Assembly (NCBI GenBank): GCA_027036915.1
Contig: JALWCD010000023.1
Span: 1,478-15,379 of the forward strand
DNA length: 13,902 nt
Source of the DNA: Thermodesulfatator sp.
GTDB taxonomy: Bacteria > Desulfobacterota > Thermodesulfobacteria > Thermodesulfobacteriales > Thermodesulfobacteriaceae
Direction: 5' to 3'
Shown piece after piece: positions 8,497 to 13,902 of the stretch (the first letter of the stretch is position 1; the number at the start of each line of letters is the position of its first letter). The position numbers and the translations under genes were made by a program. The notes below the pieces were generated by a model. That model saw nothing but the letters and a program-made list of their open reading frames with translations. It was not told the DNA's origin and ran no database searches.

Positions 8497-9666
8497 TCAG
8501 AGCCCCTCCCGGGCCAGAGCGATGGCCTGATCGATCCGCTTCTGAAGTTCCGCCGGCAGTCCCTCGATCCTCACGTTGAGAAAACCCTGCACGATAAGAG
8601 AGGTGGCCTCTTCCTCGGAGAGCCCCCGGGCCATGAGATATTCGATCTCCTCCTGGGCGATCTTACCCACCGCGGCCTCGTGAGACATGTCCACATTGGC
8701 GTAATAGGCATCGAGCTGCGGAATGGCCTTGATGGCCCCCTCGTCCGAAAGCATGAGGCCCTGACACTCCAGGTGAGCCTTGATCTCCGGGGCCTTACCG
8801 ATGAGATGCCCCCGAGCCAGGGATTCCCCGCCGGTACTGACGCTCCGGGAGATGATCTCGGCCCGGGTTCCGGGAGCCTCAAGCGAAACCAGCGCCCCCA
8901 GATCCAGGTAAGAGCCCTTGGGAGCCACCACTACGGAGCCGAAGATGGCCCGGGCCCCGGGGCCCACCAGCCGACAGTTGGGCATGCTCTGGATGCTGGC
9001 CACCTGGTGGAGCGTGACATAAGTGGAAATGTAAGTGCCCCCTTCCTCCACGATCACCCCGGTTCGCGGACGCACAAACATCTCGTCGGCCCAGTTGTGG
9101 ATCATGGTGAAGGTGAGTTTCCCGTTCCGTTTGACGTAGAATTCGGAAACCCCGATATGGAAGCCCGAACGCACTCCGGGATGGGTGGTGCAGGCCGTAA
9201 TGAGGTTCAACTCGGCCCCTTCCTCCACGATGATGATGTTATGAACCTTCTGGGCCACTCCGGGCGTACGAATGTAGAGACAGGTCTGCACGGGATAGAT
9301 CAATCTGGTTCCGGGAAGTACCCGGATAAAATAGCCGTCGTCGAGGTCTTCCGCCGTGGCCCTGGTGTACTGATCCTTCTCCGCCGGGACCGCCTTCCAC
9401 CAGTAATCAGCCAGCCAGTCGTACTTCTTGAGGGCCTCGGTGACCGGAAGGAGTTCCAGCCCCTCGGGCAACTTACGGCAGTGCACCACCCGGGCATCCG
9501 CCTGCAGGAACTCGCCCTCTTTGGGGGCCTCGGGTTCTATCCCCACCTCCTTCAACCGGGCCCATTCTTCCGGGGTGAGTTCCTCGATCGAACGAGGGAT
9601 ACGCCCTTCCTTGGCCGGCTTAAAATCCTCAATCCTGGGTTCTATTCTTCTATCCTTCTCAGACAT
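8497..9666 (-). CDS. sufB: Fe-S cluster scaffold protein SufB (SmsB-like, SufBD family)
   Basis: A 389-residue member of the SufB/SufD beta-helix family, shorter than E. coli SufB (about 495) and paired with only one SufC, as in the minimal SmsCB system. With SufC it assembles [Fe-S] clusters in the cytoplasm. The C-terminal part is typical: 'LECQGLMLSDEGAIKAIP' (299-316), 'MSHEAAVGKIAQEEIEYLMA' (327-346) and 'GLSEEEATSLIVQGF'. By spacing, Cys301 aligns with the essential E. coli SufB Cys405 and His329-Glu330 with His433-Glu434. This makes it a SufB-type scaffold, not a SufD, although the second Cys seen nine residues later in E. coli is absent. I chose ATG 9664-9666, 8 bases after a GAGGAG site; the frame also has a GTG at 9675 that crowds that site. 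It overlaps the sufC end by 25 bases. No sufD, sufS, sufU or sufE follows. Confidence 0.92.
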   Translation of the reverse strand: MSEKDRRIEPRIEDFKPAKEGRIPRSIEELTPEEWARLKEVGIEPEAPKEGEFLQADARVVHCRKLPEGLELLPVTEALKKYDWLADYWWKAVPAEKDQYTRATAEDLDDGYFIRVLPGTRLIYPVQTCLYIRTPGVAQKVHNIIIVEEGAELNLITACTTHPGVRSGFHIGVSEFYVKRNGKLTFTMIHNWADEMFVRPRTGVIVEEGGTYISTYVTLHQVASIQSMPNCRLVGPGARAIFGSVVVAPKGSYLDLGALVSLEAPGTRAEIISRSVSTGGESLARGHLIGKAPEIKAHLECQGLMLSDEGAIKAIPQLDAYYANVDMSHEAAVGKIAQEEIEYLMARGLSEEEATSLIVQGFLNVRIEGLPAELQKRIDQAIALAREGL

Positions 9667-10394
9667 GATATACACTCCTCATAACCGTGTTTTTGAATTC
9701 CCTCAAAGATTTCCTGAGGGTTTCCCTGACAGTAAATGGTTCCATCGATCATGACATATCCCAGATCGGCCGGGACGAACTGTAAAATGAAACCGGTATG
9801 GGTGATGATGAGGCCGCTTTTGGTCCGGGGCCGATGGGTGTCCTTCTGGAGGAGTCTCCGGATCATCCTGCCGATGACCTGGAGATTTTCCATGTCCACT
9901 CCGGATTCGGGTTCGTCCAGCAGAACCAGTTCGGGATCCTGGATGAGGAGCTGCAAAAGTTCACTCTTCTTGAGTTCTCCCCCGGAAAAACCGCGGTTGA
10001 CATCCCTTTCCAGGAAACTTTCGAAGCCGAACTCCCGGGCCAGTTCCTCGATCTTCACACCGTTTTCCTTGGCACAGAGTTTGAGCATTTCCCGCAACTT
10101 TACCCCCCGGATGGTGGGCGGACGCTGAAACATGATCCCTATGCCCCGCTTGGCCCTCTCATACGGCGGAAGCCGGGTGATGTCCTCCCCTTTGAAGATG
10201 ATCTGTCCGTGTCGCACCCTGTAGGCGGGAAAACCCATGATGGTCATAAGGAGGGTGGTCTTCCCCGAACCGTTTCGTCCGAAAAGAGCGTGTGTCTCTC
10301 CCCTGGGAATGGTGAGACTGACCCCTTTGAGGACCTCCTTGCCCTCCACCTCTACCCACAGGTCCCTGATCTCAAGCAAAGCTTCTTTGGCCAT
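9642..10394 (-). CDS. sufC: Fe-S cluster assembly ATPase SufC (SmsC-like)
   Basis: A 250-residue cytoplasmic ABC-family ATPase that drives the SufB scaffold. The Walker A motif is 'GRNGSGKTT' (39-47), the Q-loop Gln90 is in 'GIMFQRPP', the signature is 'FSGGE' (136-140), Walker B is 'ELVLLDEP' (155-162), and the H-loop is His199 in 'IITHTG'. 'FSGGELKKSELLQ' and 'ESGVDMENLQV' are SufC hallmarks that separate it from transporter ATPases. No membrane partner is present; the next gene is sufB. The ATG at 10392-10394 follows AAGGAG at 7 bases. The tail ends with a CxxC pair, Cys241-Ile-Ser-Cys244, which E. coli SufC lacks as far as I recall. This tail is encoded where the sufB ribosome site and start codon lie. 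It is the first gene of the minus-strand unit. Confidence 0.95.
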   Translation of the reverse strand: MAKEALLEIRDLWVEVEGKEVLKGVSLTIPRGETHALFGRNGSGKTTLLMTIMGFPAYRVRHGQIIFKGEDITRLPPYERAKRGIGIMFQRPPTIRGVKLREMLKLCAKENGVKIEELAREFGFESFLERDVNRGFSGGELKKSELLQLLIQDPELVLLDEPESGVDMENLQVIGRMIRRLLQKDTHRPRTKSGLIITHTGFILQFVPADLGYVMIDGTIYCQGNPQEIFEGIQKHGYEECISCLRRIEE

Positions 10395-10428
10395 CGAATT
10401 CTCCTTTTTGTGGAGTATATCTATCTAA

Positions 10429-10457
10429 ATAATAAAGTTTGGTGTTTCCTCTGTCAA
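10429..10457 (-). promoter_or_regulatory. Sigma-70-type promoter for sufC and the downstream minus-strand unit
   Basis: On the minus strand a perfect -35 hexamer TTGACA (10452-10457) is followed by a 17-base spacer and TATTAT (10429-10434). Transcription would begin near 10422, giving a leader of about 28 bases that contains the AAGGAG site of sufC. It lies in the 90-base divergent gap between sufC and alr. It is the best promoter match in the window. No clear promoter of similar quality faces alr in the same gap. Confidence 0.75.
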
Positions 10458-10484
10458 GCGGAAGGTGTTCGAGATCAAAGATAT

Positions 10485-11675
10485 ATGCAGGATAAACTTT
10501 TGCCAAGAACCGGGCTTTGGGGTTTAATCAAATCCGGAAAAAAATCCCGGGAGGCTGTTATTCACTGGTCGCGCTGGCTGGAAATCGACCTCCAGGCCCT
10601 GAGGGCCAATCTGAAAGCCCTCCGAGAGCTTCTGCCGGAAAATACGGCCGTGCTTGCGGTGATCAAAAGCGAGGCTTACGGGCACGGCCTGGAGGAGGTG
10701 GCCCGGGTCCTTTCTCAGGAAGGGGTCTACGGTTTCGGACTCTCGGAACCCGAAGAAGCCTTTCGTCTGAGGAAGGCCGGTCTGGCCCTGCCCCTTATCC
10801 TCCTTTCGGGTTTTGAGCCCCACTGGCTTCCCGAAATCCTCCGGTTAAGGCTTATTCCGGCCGTAACCTCCCTAGGTATGCTGGAGAGCGCGGCCGATTT
10901 TACCCGTAGAAAGGGGGTCTCCCTTGAAATCCATCTCAAGTTCGATACCGGGATGCATCGTTTAGGACTCGAGCCCGAAGACCTTAAGAAAGCCCTCGAA
11001 ATCCTCAGGGATAACCCTCAGCTGAAAGTCACGGGGCTCATGACCCATCTGGCCTGCGCCGAACGCCCGGAAGATCCGCTGACCCGGAAACAGCTGGCTC
11101 TCTTCCAGCGTCTCAGGGCCTCGATATCCCGGAGTCTCCCCTCCATCCGCTATTTTCATGCGGCCAATTCCGCGGGTATCATTTTCCTTCGGGGGGCTGG
11201 GGGGAACCTGGTCCGCCCCGGAATCGGCCTTTACGGAAGTTACCCCTCCTTCAGGGCCAGGGCCCGTGTTAAACTTAGACCCGTCATGACCCTCAGGGCC
11301 CGAATTCTTGAACTCAGAAACCTTAAGGCCGGGGAGCCCCTGGGCTATGGCCCCCTTTACCGGGCCCGTAGTCCCCGTCGCATAGCCCTGGTTCCGGTGG
11401 GCTATGACGACGGTTATCCCCGAAGTCTCAGCAACCGGGGGTTCGCCTGGTTGAGAGGCCGCCGGGTCCCGGTGGTGGGAGCGGTTTCCATGCGCTGTCT
11501 CTGCCTGGATGTCACGGAAGTCGAGGGCGTCCGGGCCGGGGAAGAGGTCATCCTGCTCGGCGGTCCGGAGGAGGAAGTCCCGGTGGACGAACTGGCCGAA
11601 CTGGCCGGCACCATAAGCTACGAAATCCTCTGCGCCCTGGGTCGGCGCCTCAGACGGGTCTTTCGCGATGTTTAA
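10485..11675 (+). CDS. alr: Alanine racemase
   Basis: A 396-residue PLP enzyme of fold type III that interconverts L- and D-alanine for peptidoglycan. The PLP lysine is Lys61 in 'AVIKSEAYGHG', the substrate region is 'LKFDTGMHRLG' (151-161), 'VRPGIGLYG' is at 243-251, and the second catalytic base is Tyr307 in 'PVGYDDGYPR'. 'TISYEIL' (376-382) closes the fold. Two positions near the active site differ from the usual consensus: Glu63 where Asn/Asp is normal after the lysine, and Arg337 where 'MD' is normal ('VSMRCLCLDV'). The family fold begins near residue 29, so the first 28 residues are an extension. The ATG at 10485 has a poor ribosome site, and a TTG at 10500 with AGGA upstream is an alternative. 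The frame stays open further upstream across the antisense of sufC, which I take as chance. tatB overlaps its end. Confidence 0.93.
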   Translation: MQDKLLPRTGLWGLIKSGKKSREAVIHWSRWLEIDLQALRANLKALRELLPENTAVLAVIKSEAYGHGLEEVARVLSQEGVYGFGLSEPEEAFRLRKAGLALPLILLSGFEPHWLPEILRLRLIPAVTSLGMLESAADFTRRKGVSLEIHLKFDTGMHRLGLEPEDLKKALEILRDNPQLKVTGLMTHLACAERPEDPLTRKQLALFQRLRASISRSLPSIRYFHAANSAGIIFLRGAGGNLVRPGIGLYGSYPSFRARARVKLRPVMTLRARILELRNLKAGEPLGYGPLYRARSPRRIALVPVGYDDGYPRSLSNRGFAWLRGRRVPVVGAVSMRCLCLDVTEVEGVRAGEEVILLGGPEEEVPVDELAELAGTISYEILCALGRRLRRVFRDV

Positions 11676-11931
11676 CATTGGCTTTCCCGAACTGGTGGTC
11701 ATCTTCATCGTGGCCCTGGTGGTGGTAGGGCCGGAAAAACTTCCAGAAATGGGCCGGGCTCTGGCCCGACTGGTGGTGGAATTCAGGCGAGCCACCGAGG
11801 AACTGAAAAGAGAGCTGGCCCTGGATGAAATCGAAGAGGCCCGGGAGGAGTTCACGGCCCTGAAAAAGGAAATGAAGGAGCCCTCTGAAAATGCTCCGTC
11901 GTCATCGGGATCTTCCCTGTCTTCCCCTTGA
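11668..11931 (+). CDS. tatB: Sec-independent (twin-arginine) translocase protein TatB
   Basis: An 87-residue protein with the N-terminal start 'MFNIGFPELVVIFIVALVVV', a single membrane helix with Glu8 near its beginning, then the hinge 'GPEKLPEMGRAL' and an amphipathic helix rich in Arg and Glu. The 'MFxIGFxEL' start is characteristic of TatB more than TatA. The tail is a Ser/Pro-rich disordered stretch. With TatC it forms the receptor for folded proteins carrying twin-arginine signals. Its ATG overlaps the last 8 bases of alr, and tatC starts inside its 3' end (41-base overlap), so the three genes are probably co-transcribed. No separate tatA is visible, so this protein may serve both roles or tatA may be elsewhere. 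Confidence 0.9.
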   Translation: MFNIGFPELVVIFIVALVVVGPEKLPEMGRALARLVVEFRRATEELKRELALDEIEEAREEFTALKKEMKEPSENAPSSSGSSLSSP

Positions 11932-12616
11932 AGTTCACCTGGCCGAACTCCGAAAGCGCCTGCTCGTCTGTCTGGCGGCTCTTTTCACCTGCTGGTGTCT
12001 TCTTTTCTATTTCTTCCCCCGGCTAACTCCCTTTTTCCTCTGGCCCTATAGCCGGGCCATGGGAGAAGAGCGTCTGAAACTGGTCTTCACCACCCTGCCC
12101 GAGGCCATCATGGCCGCGCTGAAAGCCACCTTTTTCCTGGCCCTGACCCTGACCCTCCCCCTTCTGGTTTATCAGGCCTGGGGCTACATCTCTCCGGGGC
12201 TTTTTCCCGAGGAAAGACGCTTCGGAAAGCGGATCCTGATCCTCTCCTTCTTCCTCGTGGCCCTGGGCGTGGCCCTGGGTTATTTTGTCTGGCTGCCGGT
12301 CCTCCTCAAGTTCTTCCTGAGCTTCGGATATGCCCATTTTGAAGCCCATCTCCGGCTCCAGAACTACCTCTCCTTTCTGGGAAAAACGCTCCTCATCTCG
12401 GCCCTTGCGGCCGAGATTCCCCTGGGGGTGGCCCTCCTGGTCAGGGTCAGAGTCCTTTCCCGCAAGCTCCTTCAGCGCAAAAAGTGGTACTTCATGGGAG
12501 GGCTTTATCTCCTGGCGCTCTTTCTGGTCCCCGGAGATTTTCTTTCTCAGATTCTTCTCTTTCTGAGCTTTTACCTTCTTTTAGAGTTGGGCTTCCTTTT
12601 GGCTAAAATTATTTGA
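11891..12616 (+). CDS. tatC: Sec-independent (twin-arginine) translocase protein TatC
   Basis: A 241-residue polytopic inner-membrane protein, the core receptor of the Tat pathway. The cytoplasmic N-terminus contains 'HLAELRKRL' (16-24) with Glu19, the twin-arginine-contacting residue of the family. 'YQAWGYISPGLFPEER' (94-109) is the conserved first-loop signature. Glu175 and Pro177 in 'AAEIPLGV' match the conserved intramembrane Glu of 'FElP', although the preceding Phe is Ala here. 'PGDFLSQ' (214-220) matches the late 'PpD.xsQ' motif. Hydrophobic stretches are consistent with six membrane spans. The ATG at 11891 follows AAGGAG at about 10 bases and lies inside tatB in another frame. No intrinsic terminator is obvious after the TGA. 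Confidence 0.94.
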   Translation: MLRRHRDLPCLPLEVHLAELRKRLLVCLAALFTCWCLLFYFFPRLTPFFLWPYSRAMGEERLKLVFTTLPEAIMAALKATFFLALTLTLPLLVYQAWGYISPGLFPEERRFGKRILILSFFLVALGVALGYFVWLPVLLKFFLSFGYAHFEAHLRLQNYLSFLGKTLLISALAAEIPLGVALLVRVRVLSRKLLQRKKWYFMGGLYLLALFLVPGDFLSQILLFLSFYLLLELGFLLAKII

Positions 12617-12685
12617 AAAAATTGAATTTTAACCTTTTGCTCGCCAGAATGAACAGGTAGAGCCAGAAGTTGCCCTTTTACCTTT

Positions 12686-12714
12686 TTGACCTACAGGAAG
12701 TCCGGGAGTATATA
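12686..12714 (+). promoter_or_regulatory. Candidate sigma-70 promoter for the cytochrome gene
   Basis: TTGACC (12686-12691), a 17-base spacer and TATATA (12709-12714) lie in the AT-rich 129-base gap after tatC. A start near 12721 would leave a leader of about 25 bases carrying the strong AAGGAGG site at 12733-12739. The rest of the gap shows nothing else I can name. Confidence 0.6.
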
Positions 12715-12745
12715 TGTTAAAAAAATTTAAACAAGGAGGAGGGTC

Positions 12746-13147
12746 ATGCGTAGATGGATAGCTATGTTAGGGGCTGTGGGTCTGATGTTGGGCGTTTACG
12801 GGGTTGGCCTGGGCAACTGCGACAAAGGGCCGGAAGTCATCAAACTGCCTTCCCCCAAGATGAAAAAGACCACCGTTACTTTTTCACATCACAAACACCA
12901 GGAAGTCCTCAAGGGTAATTGTGGGGAATGCCACCATGGCCGTACCGCGGACTGGAAGCAGGTCCCCTATAAAGAGGGCATGAAGATCGAGAAATGTGAG
13001 ACCTGTCACAACAAGCAGCACCCCAACAAGAAGCTTAACTCGGTCAAAAAGGCCATGCATGTCAACTGTAAAGGCTGTCACAAGGCCATGAAGAAGGCCG
13101 GAAAGAAGACCGGTCCGGTCAAATGTAAGGGGTGCCATCAGAAGTAA
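12746..13147 (+). CDS. Periplasmic tetraheme cytochrome c (cytochrome c3 / class III family)
   Basis: A 133-residue exported protein with four CxxCH heme-attachment motifs at residues 59-63, 84-88, 108-112 and 127-131. The c3 fingerprint 'VTFSHHKH' (44-51) precedes heme 1 and supplies distal ligands at His48 and His51. 'CGECHH' gives His64 as a further distal ligand, leaving His92 or His105 for the last heme. Unlike Desulfovibrio c3, where some motifs are CX4CH, all four are CxxCH. The signal peptide is 'MRRWIAMLGAVGLMLGVYGV' followed by a short polar stretch. An unpaired Cys25 lies near the cleavage site but does not make a good lipobox (Leu-Gly-Asn-Cys). The mature part is very lysine-rich. 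Family members shuttle electrons between periplasmic hydrogenases or formate dehydrogenases and membrane redox complexes. The gene is monocistronic, with its own promoter and terminator. Confidence 0.93.
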   Translation: MRRWIAMLGAVGLMLGVYGVGLGNCDKGPEVIKLPSPKMKKTTVTFSHHKHQEVLKGNCGECHHGRTADWKQVPYKEGMKIEKCETCHNKQHPNKKLNSVKKAMHVNCKGCHKAMKKAGKKTGPVKCKGCHQK

Positions 13148-13178
13148 GTTTTACAGAAATAATTTCAAAGCTTTAAAT

Positions 13179-13210
13179 AAAGAAGGGGGATTTTTCCCCC
13201 TTCTTTTTTA
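13179..13210 (+). terminator. Intrinsic (rho-independent) terminator after the cytochrome gene
   Basis: Left arm 13179-13189 (AAAGAAGGGGG) pairs perfectly with right arm 13196-13206 (CCCCCTTCTTT), 11 base pairs around a six-base loop ATTTTT, with further T residues continuing to 13209. It lies 31 bases after the cytochrome stop and would isolate that gene from the downstream regulator. It is the only strong terminator I see in the window. Confidence 0.93.
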
Positions 13211-13294
13211 AAGTCTTTTCCGGTCTTGTCCTTCTCCCAGAATATTGTTACTCTAATATGTTAAATAAATTAAGCCTTTTTCAGGGAGGATTAT

Positions 13295-13738
13295 ATGTCA
13301 GATAGGTTGAAAAAGGTGGTCCCTGAAAAGGATGAGCCCGTATTTCCCATTGGCGTGGCCGCCAGGATTCTGGGAGTCAACCCCCGGACTCTAAAGATTT
13401 ATGAACAGGAAGGCCTGGTTAAACCGGTCAAAAAGGGCAACAAAAGATACTTTTCTTACAATGACATCGAATGGCTCAAATGTTTACGATCCTTCATTCA
13501 CGAGGAAGGGATAAGTATCCCGGGAATAAAAAAACTTTTAGAGCTTACCCCCTGCTGGGTAATCAAAAATTGCCCGGAGGAGGTGCGGAAGGAATGCACC
13601 GCTTACCGGGACAAATCCAAGCCCTGCTGGCAACTGGTAAACTCAGCCTGCAAAAAGATGCAAAAATGTGAAACCTGTGAGATCTATCTCCGGGATAAGG
13701 AGTATCTCCTTAAGAAAGAAAGGGAATCGGAATCCTGA
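13295..13738 (+). CDS. MerR-family transcriptional regulator with C-terminal cysteine-rich 'two-CW'-like domain
   Basis: A 147-residue protein. Residues 15-83 are a MerR-type winged helix-turn-helix of the HspR-like kind: 'FPIGVAARILGVNPRTLKIY' (17-36), 'EGLVKPVKKGNKRYFSYNDI' (39-58), then 'HEEGISIPGIKKLL'. The coiled dimerisation helix that usually follows is replaced by a compact cysteine-rich segment at residues 86-132. Its pattern is PCW-x5-C-P-x6-RKEC-x-AY-x6-PCW-x6-C-x5-CETC, with cysteines 87, 93, 101, 111, 119, 125 and 128. Two Cys-Trp pairs and seven cysteines suggest a metal or Fe-S site, or redox-active thiols. The target genes are unknown; the cytochrome gene just upstream is one candidate, and autoregulation is another. 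ATG 13295 follows GGGAGGA. The gene is isolated from the cytochrome by a terminator, and its TGA directly abuts the stop of the convergent gene. Confidence 0.85.
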   Translation: MSDRLKKVVPEKDEPVFPIGVAARILGVNPRTLKIYEQEGLVKPVKKGNKRYFSYNDIEWLKCLRSFIHEEGISIPGIKKLLELTPCWVIKNCPEEVRKECTAYRDKSKPCWQLVNSACKKMQKCETCEIYLRDKEYLLKKERESES

Positions 13739-13902
13739 TTATTCCGTCCTGGGGGGTACGGGAAGCGGTGGAGGGGTGGGAAGCTCTTCCGCCTGAGGTT
13801 TGACCACCGGAGGTGCCTTTTCCATCAGGGAAGCCCTGGTTTTCTGAGACGAAAGATAAGTCAGGAGAAGAGAATTAGCAAAGAAAAGCACCGCCAGTAA
13901 AG
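13739..13902 (-). CDS. secG: Probable SecG preprotein translocase subunit, C-terminal part (5' end outside window)
   Basis: A minus-strand frame enters at the window edge and ends with TAA at 13739-13741, giving the last 53 residues of a protein. It starts within a hydrophobic helix, 'LLAVLFFANSLLLTYLSS', followed by 'QKTRASLMEK' and a proline-rich tail with 'PTPPPLPVPP'. The helix resembles the second membrane span of SecG ('LTAVLAVLFF.TSL.LAYL'), and proline- or alanine-rich tails are common after it. SecG is a small, non-catalytic subunit of the SecYEG channel in the inner membrane. Only the tail is present, so another small membrane protein is possible. The stop abuts the stop of the MerR-type gene with no bases between them. 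Confidence 0.65.
   Translation of the reverse strand, partial: LLAVLFFANSLLLTYLSSQKTRASLMEKAPPVVKPQAEELPTPPPLPVPPRTE

Noticed and set aside
8482..9684. Long plus-strand open frame (400 codons) opposite sufB
   Set aside because: The translation is rich in Gly, His and Pro and shows no domain. It mirrors the codon pattern of sufB, whose conserved motifs are unmistakable.
9798..10484. Upstream extension of the alr frame across sufC
   Set aside because: The extension lies antisense to conserved sufC motifs and crosses the divergent promoter. Alanine racemase similarity begins only after about 10570.
13242..13259. ATATT-N8-AATAT inverted repeat before the MerR-type gene, as a possible operator
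   Set aside because: The arms are only five AT-only bases in an AT-rich gap, which is expected by chance, and no well-spaced -35 element accompanies it.

Overview
This window reads as chromosomal core DNA of an anaerobic thermophile, most likely in or near the Thermodesulfobacteriota (Thermosulfurimonas/Thermodesulfatator type). The evidence is a tetraheme class III cytochrome c, a minimal two-gene SufC-SufB (SmsCB-like) Fe-S system, very tight gene packing, Lys/Glu/Arg-rich proteins, and the deltaproteobacterial gene order cmk-rpsA-sppA-ihfB. The assignment is inferred from gene content and protein character; no search was run.

Layout. Positions 1-204 (+) hold the end of a DnaJ-family chaperone. 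It converges, with a 4-base overlap of stop codons, on a nine-gene minus-strand unit running from about 10394 down to 201: sufC, sufB, hisC, cmk, rpsA, sppA, an HU/IHF-Ppx/GppA fusion gene, guaB and pilC. Most junctions overlap or are separated by 4 to 33 bases. A good sigma-70-type promoter (TTGACA, 17-base spacer, TATTAT) lies in the 90-base divergent gap before sufC. A second candidate promoter sits in the 62-base gap before rpsA. On the plus strand, alr-tatB-tatC (10485-12616) form a second unit with overlapping genes. Next come a monocistronic tetraheme cytochrome c3-type gene with its own promoter and a strong intrinsic terminator, and a MerR-family regulator whose C-terminal half is a cysteine-rich 'CW' domain. 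The window ends with the 3' part of a minus-strand gene that looks like secG.

How the genes fit together. The minus-strand unit mixes Fe-S cluster assembly, amino-acid and nucleotide metabolism (HisC, Cmk, GuaB), translation (S1), envelope proteolysis (SppA) and a type IV pilus/type II secretion platform protein. The most striking element is the position normally held by ihfB, directly after rpsA-sppA. Here the HU/IHF-like DNA-binding domain is fused in frame, with almost no linker, to a complete short-form Ppx/GppA phosphatase that keeps the catalytic residues. The fusion sits immediately upstream of guaB. This suggests, but does not prove, a nucleoid protein coupled to polyphosphate or (p)ppGpp turnover. 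The plus-strand genes cover peptidoglycan precursor supply (Alr), twin-arginine export (TatBC) and periplasmic electron transfer (cytochrome).
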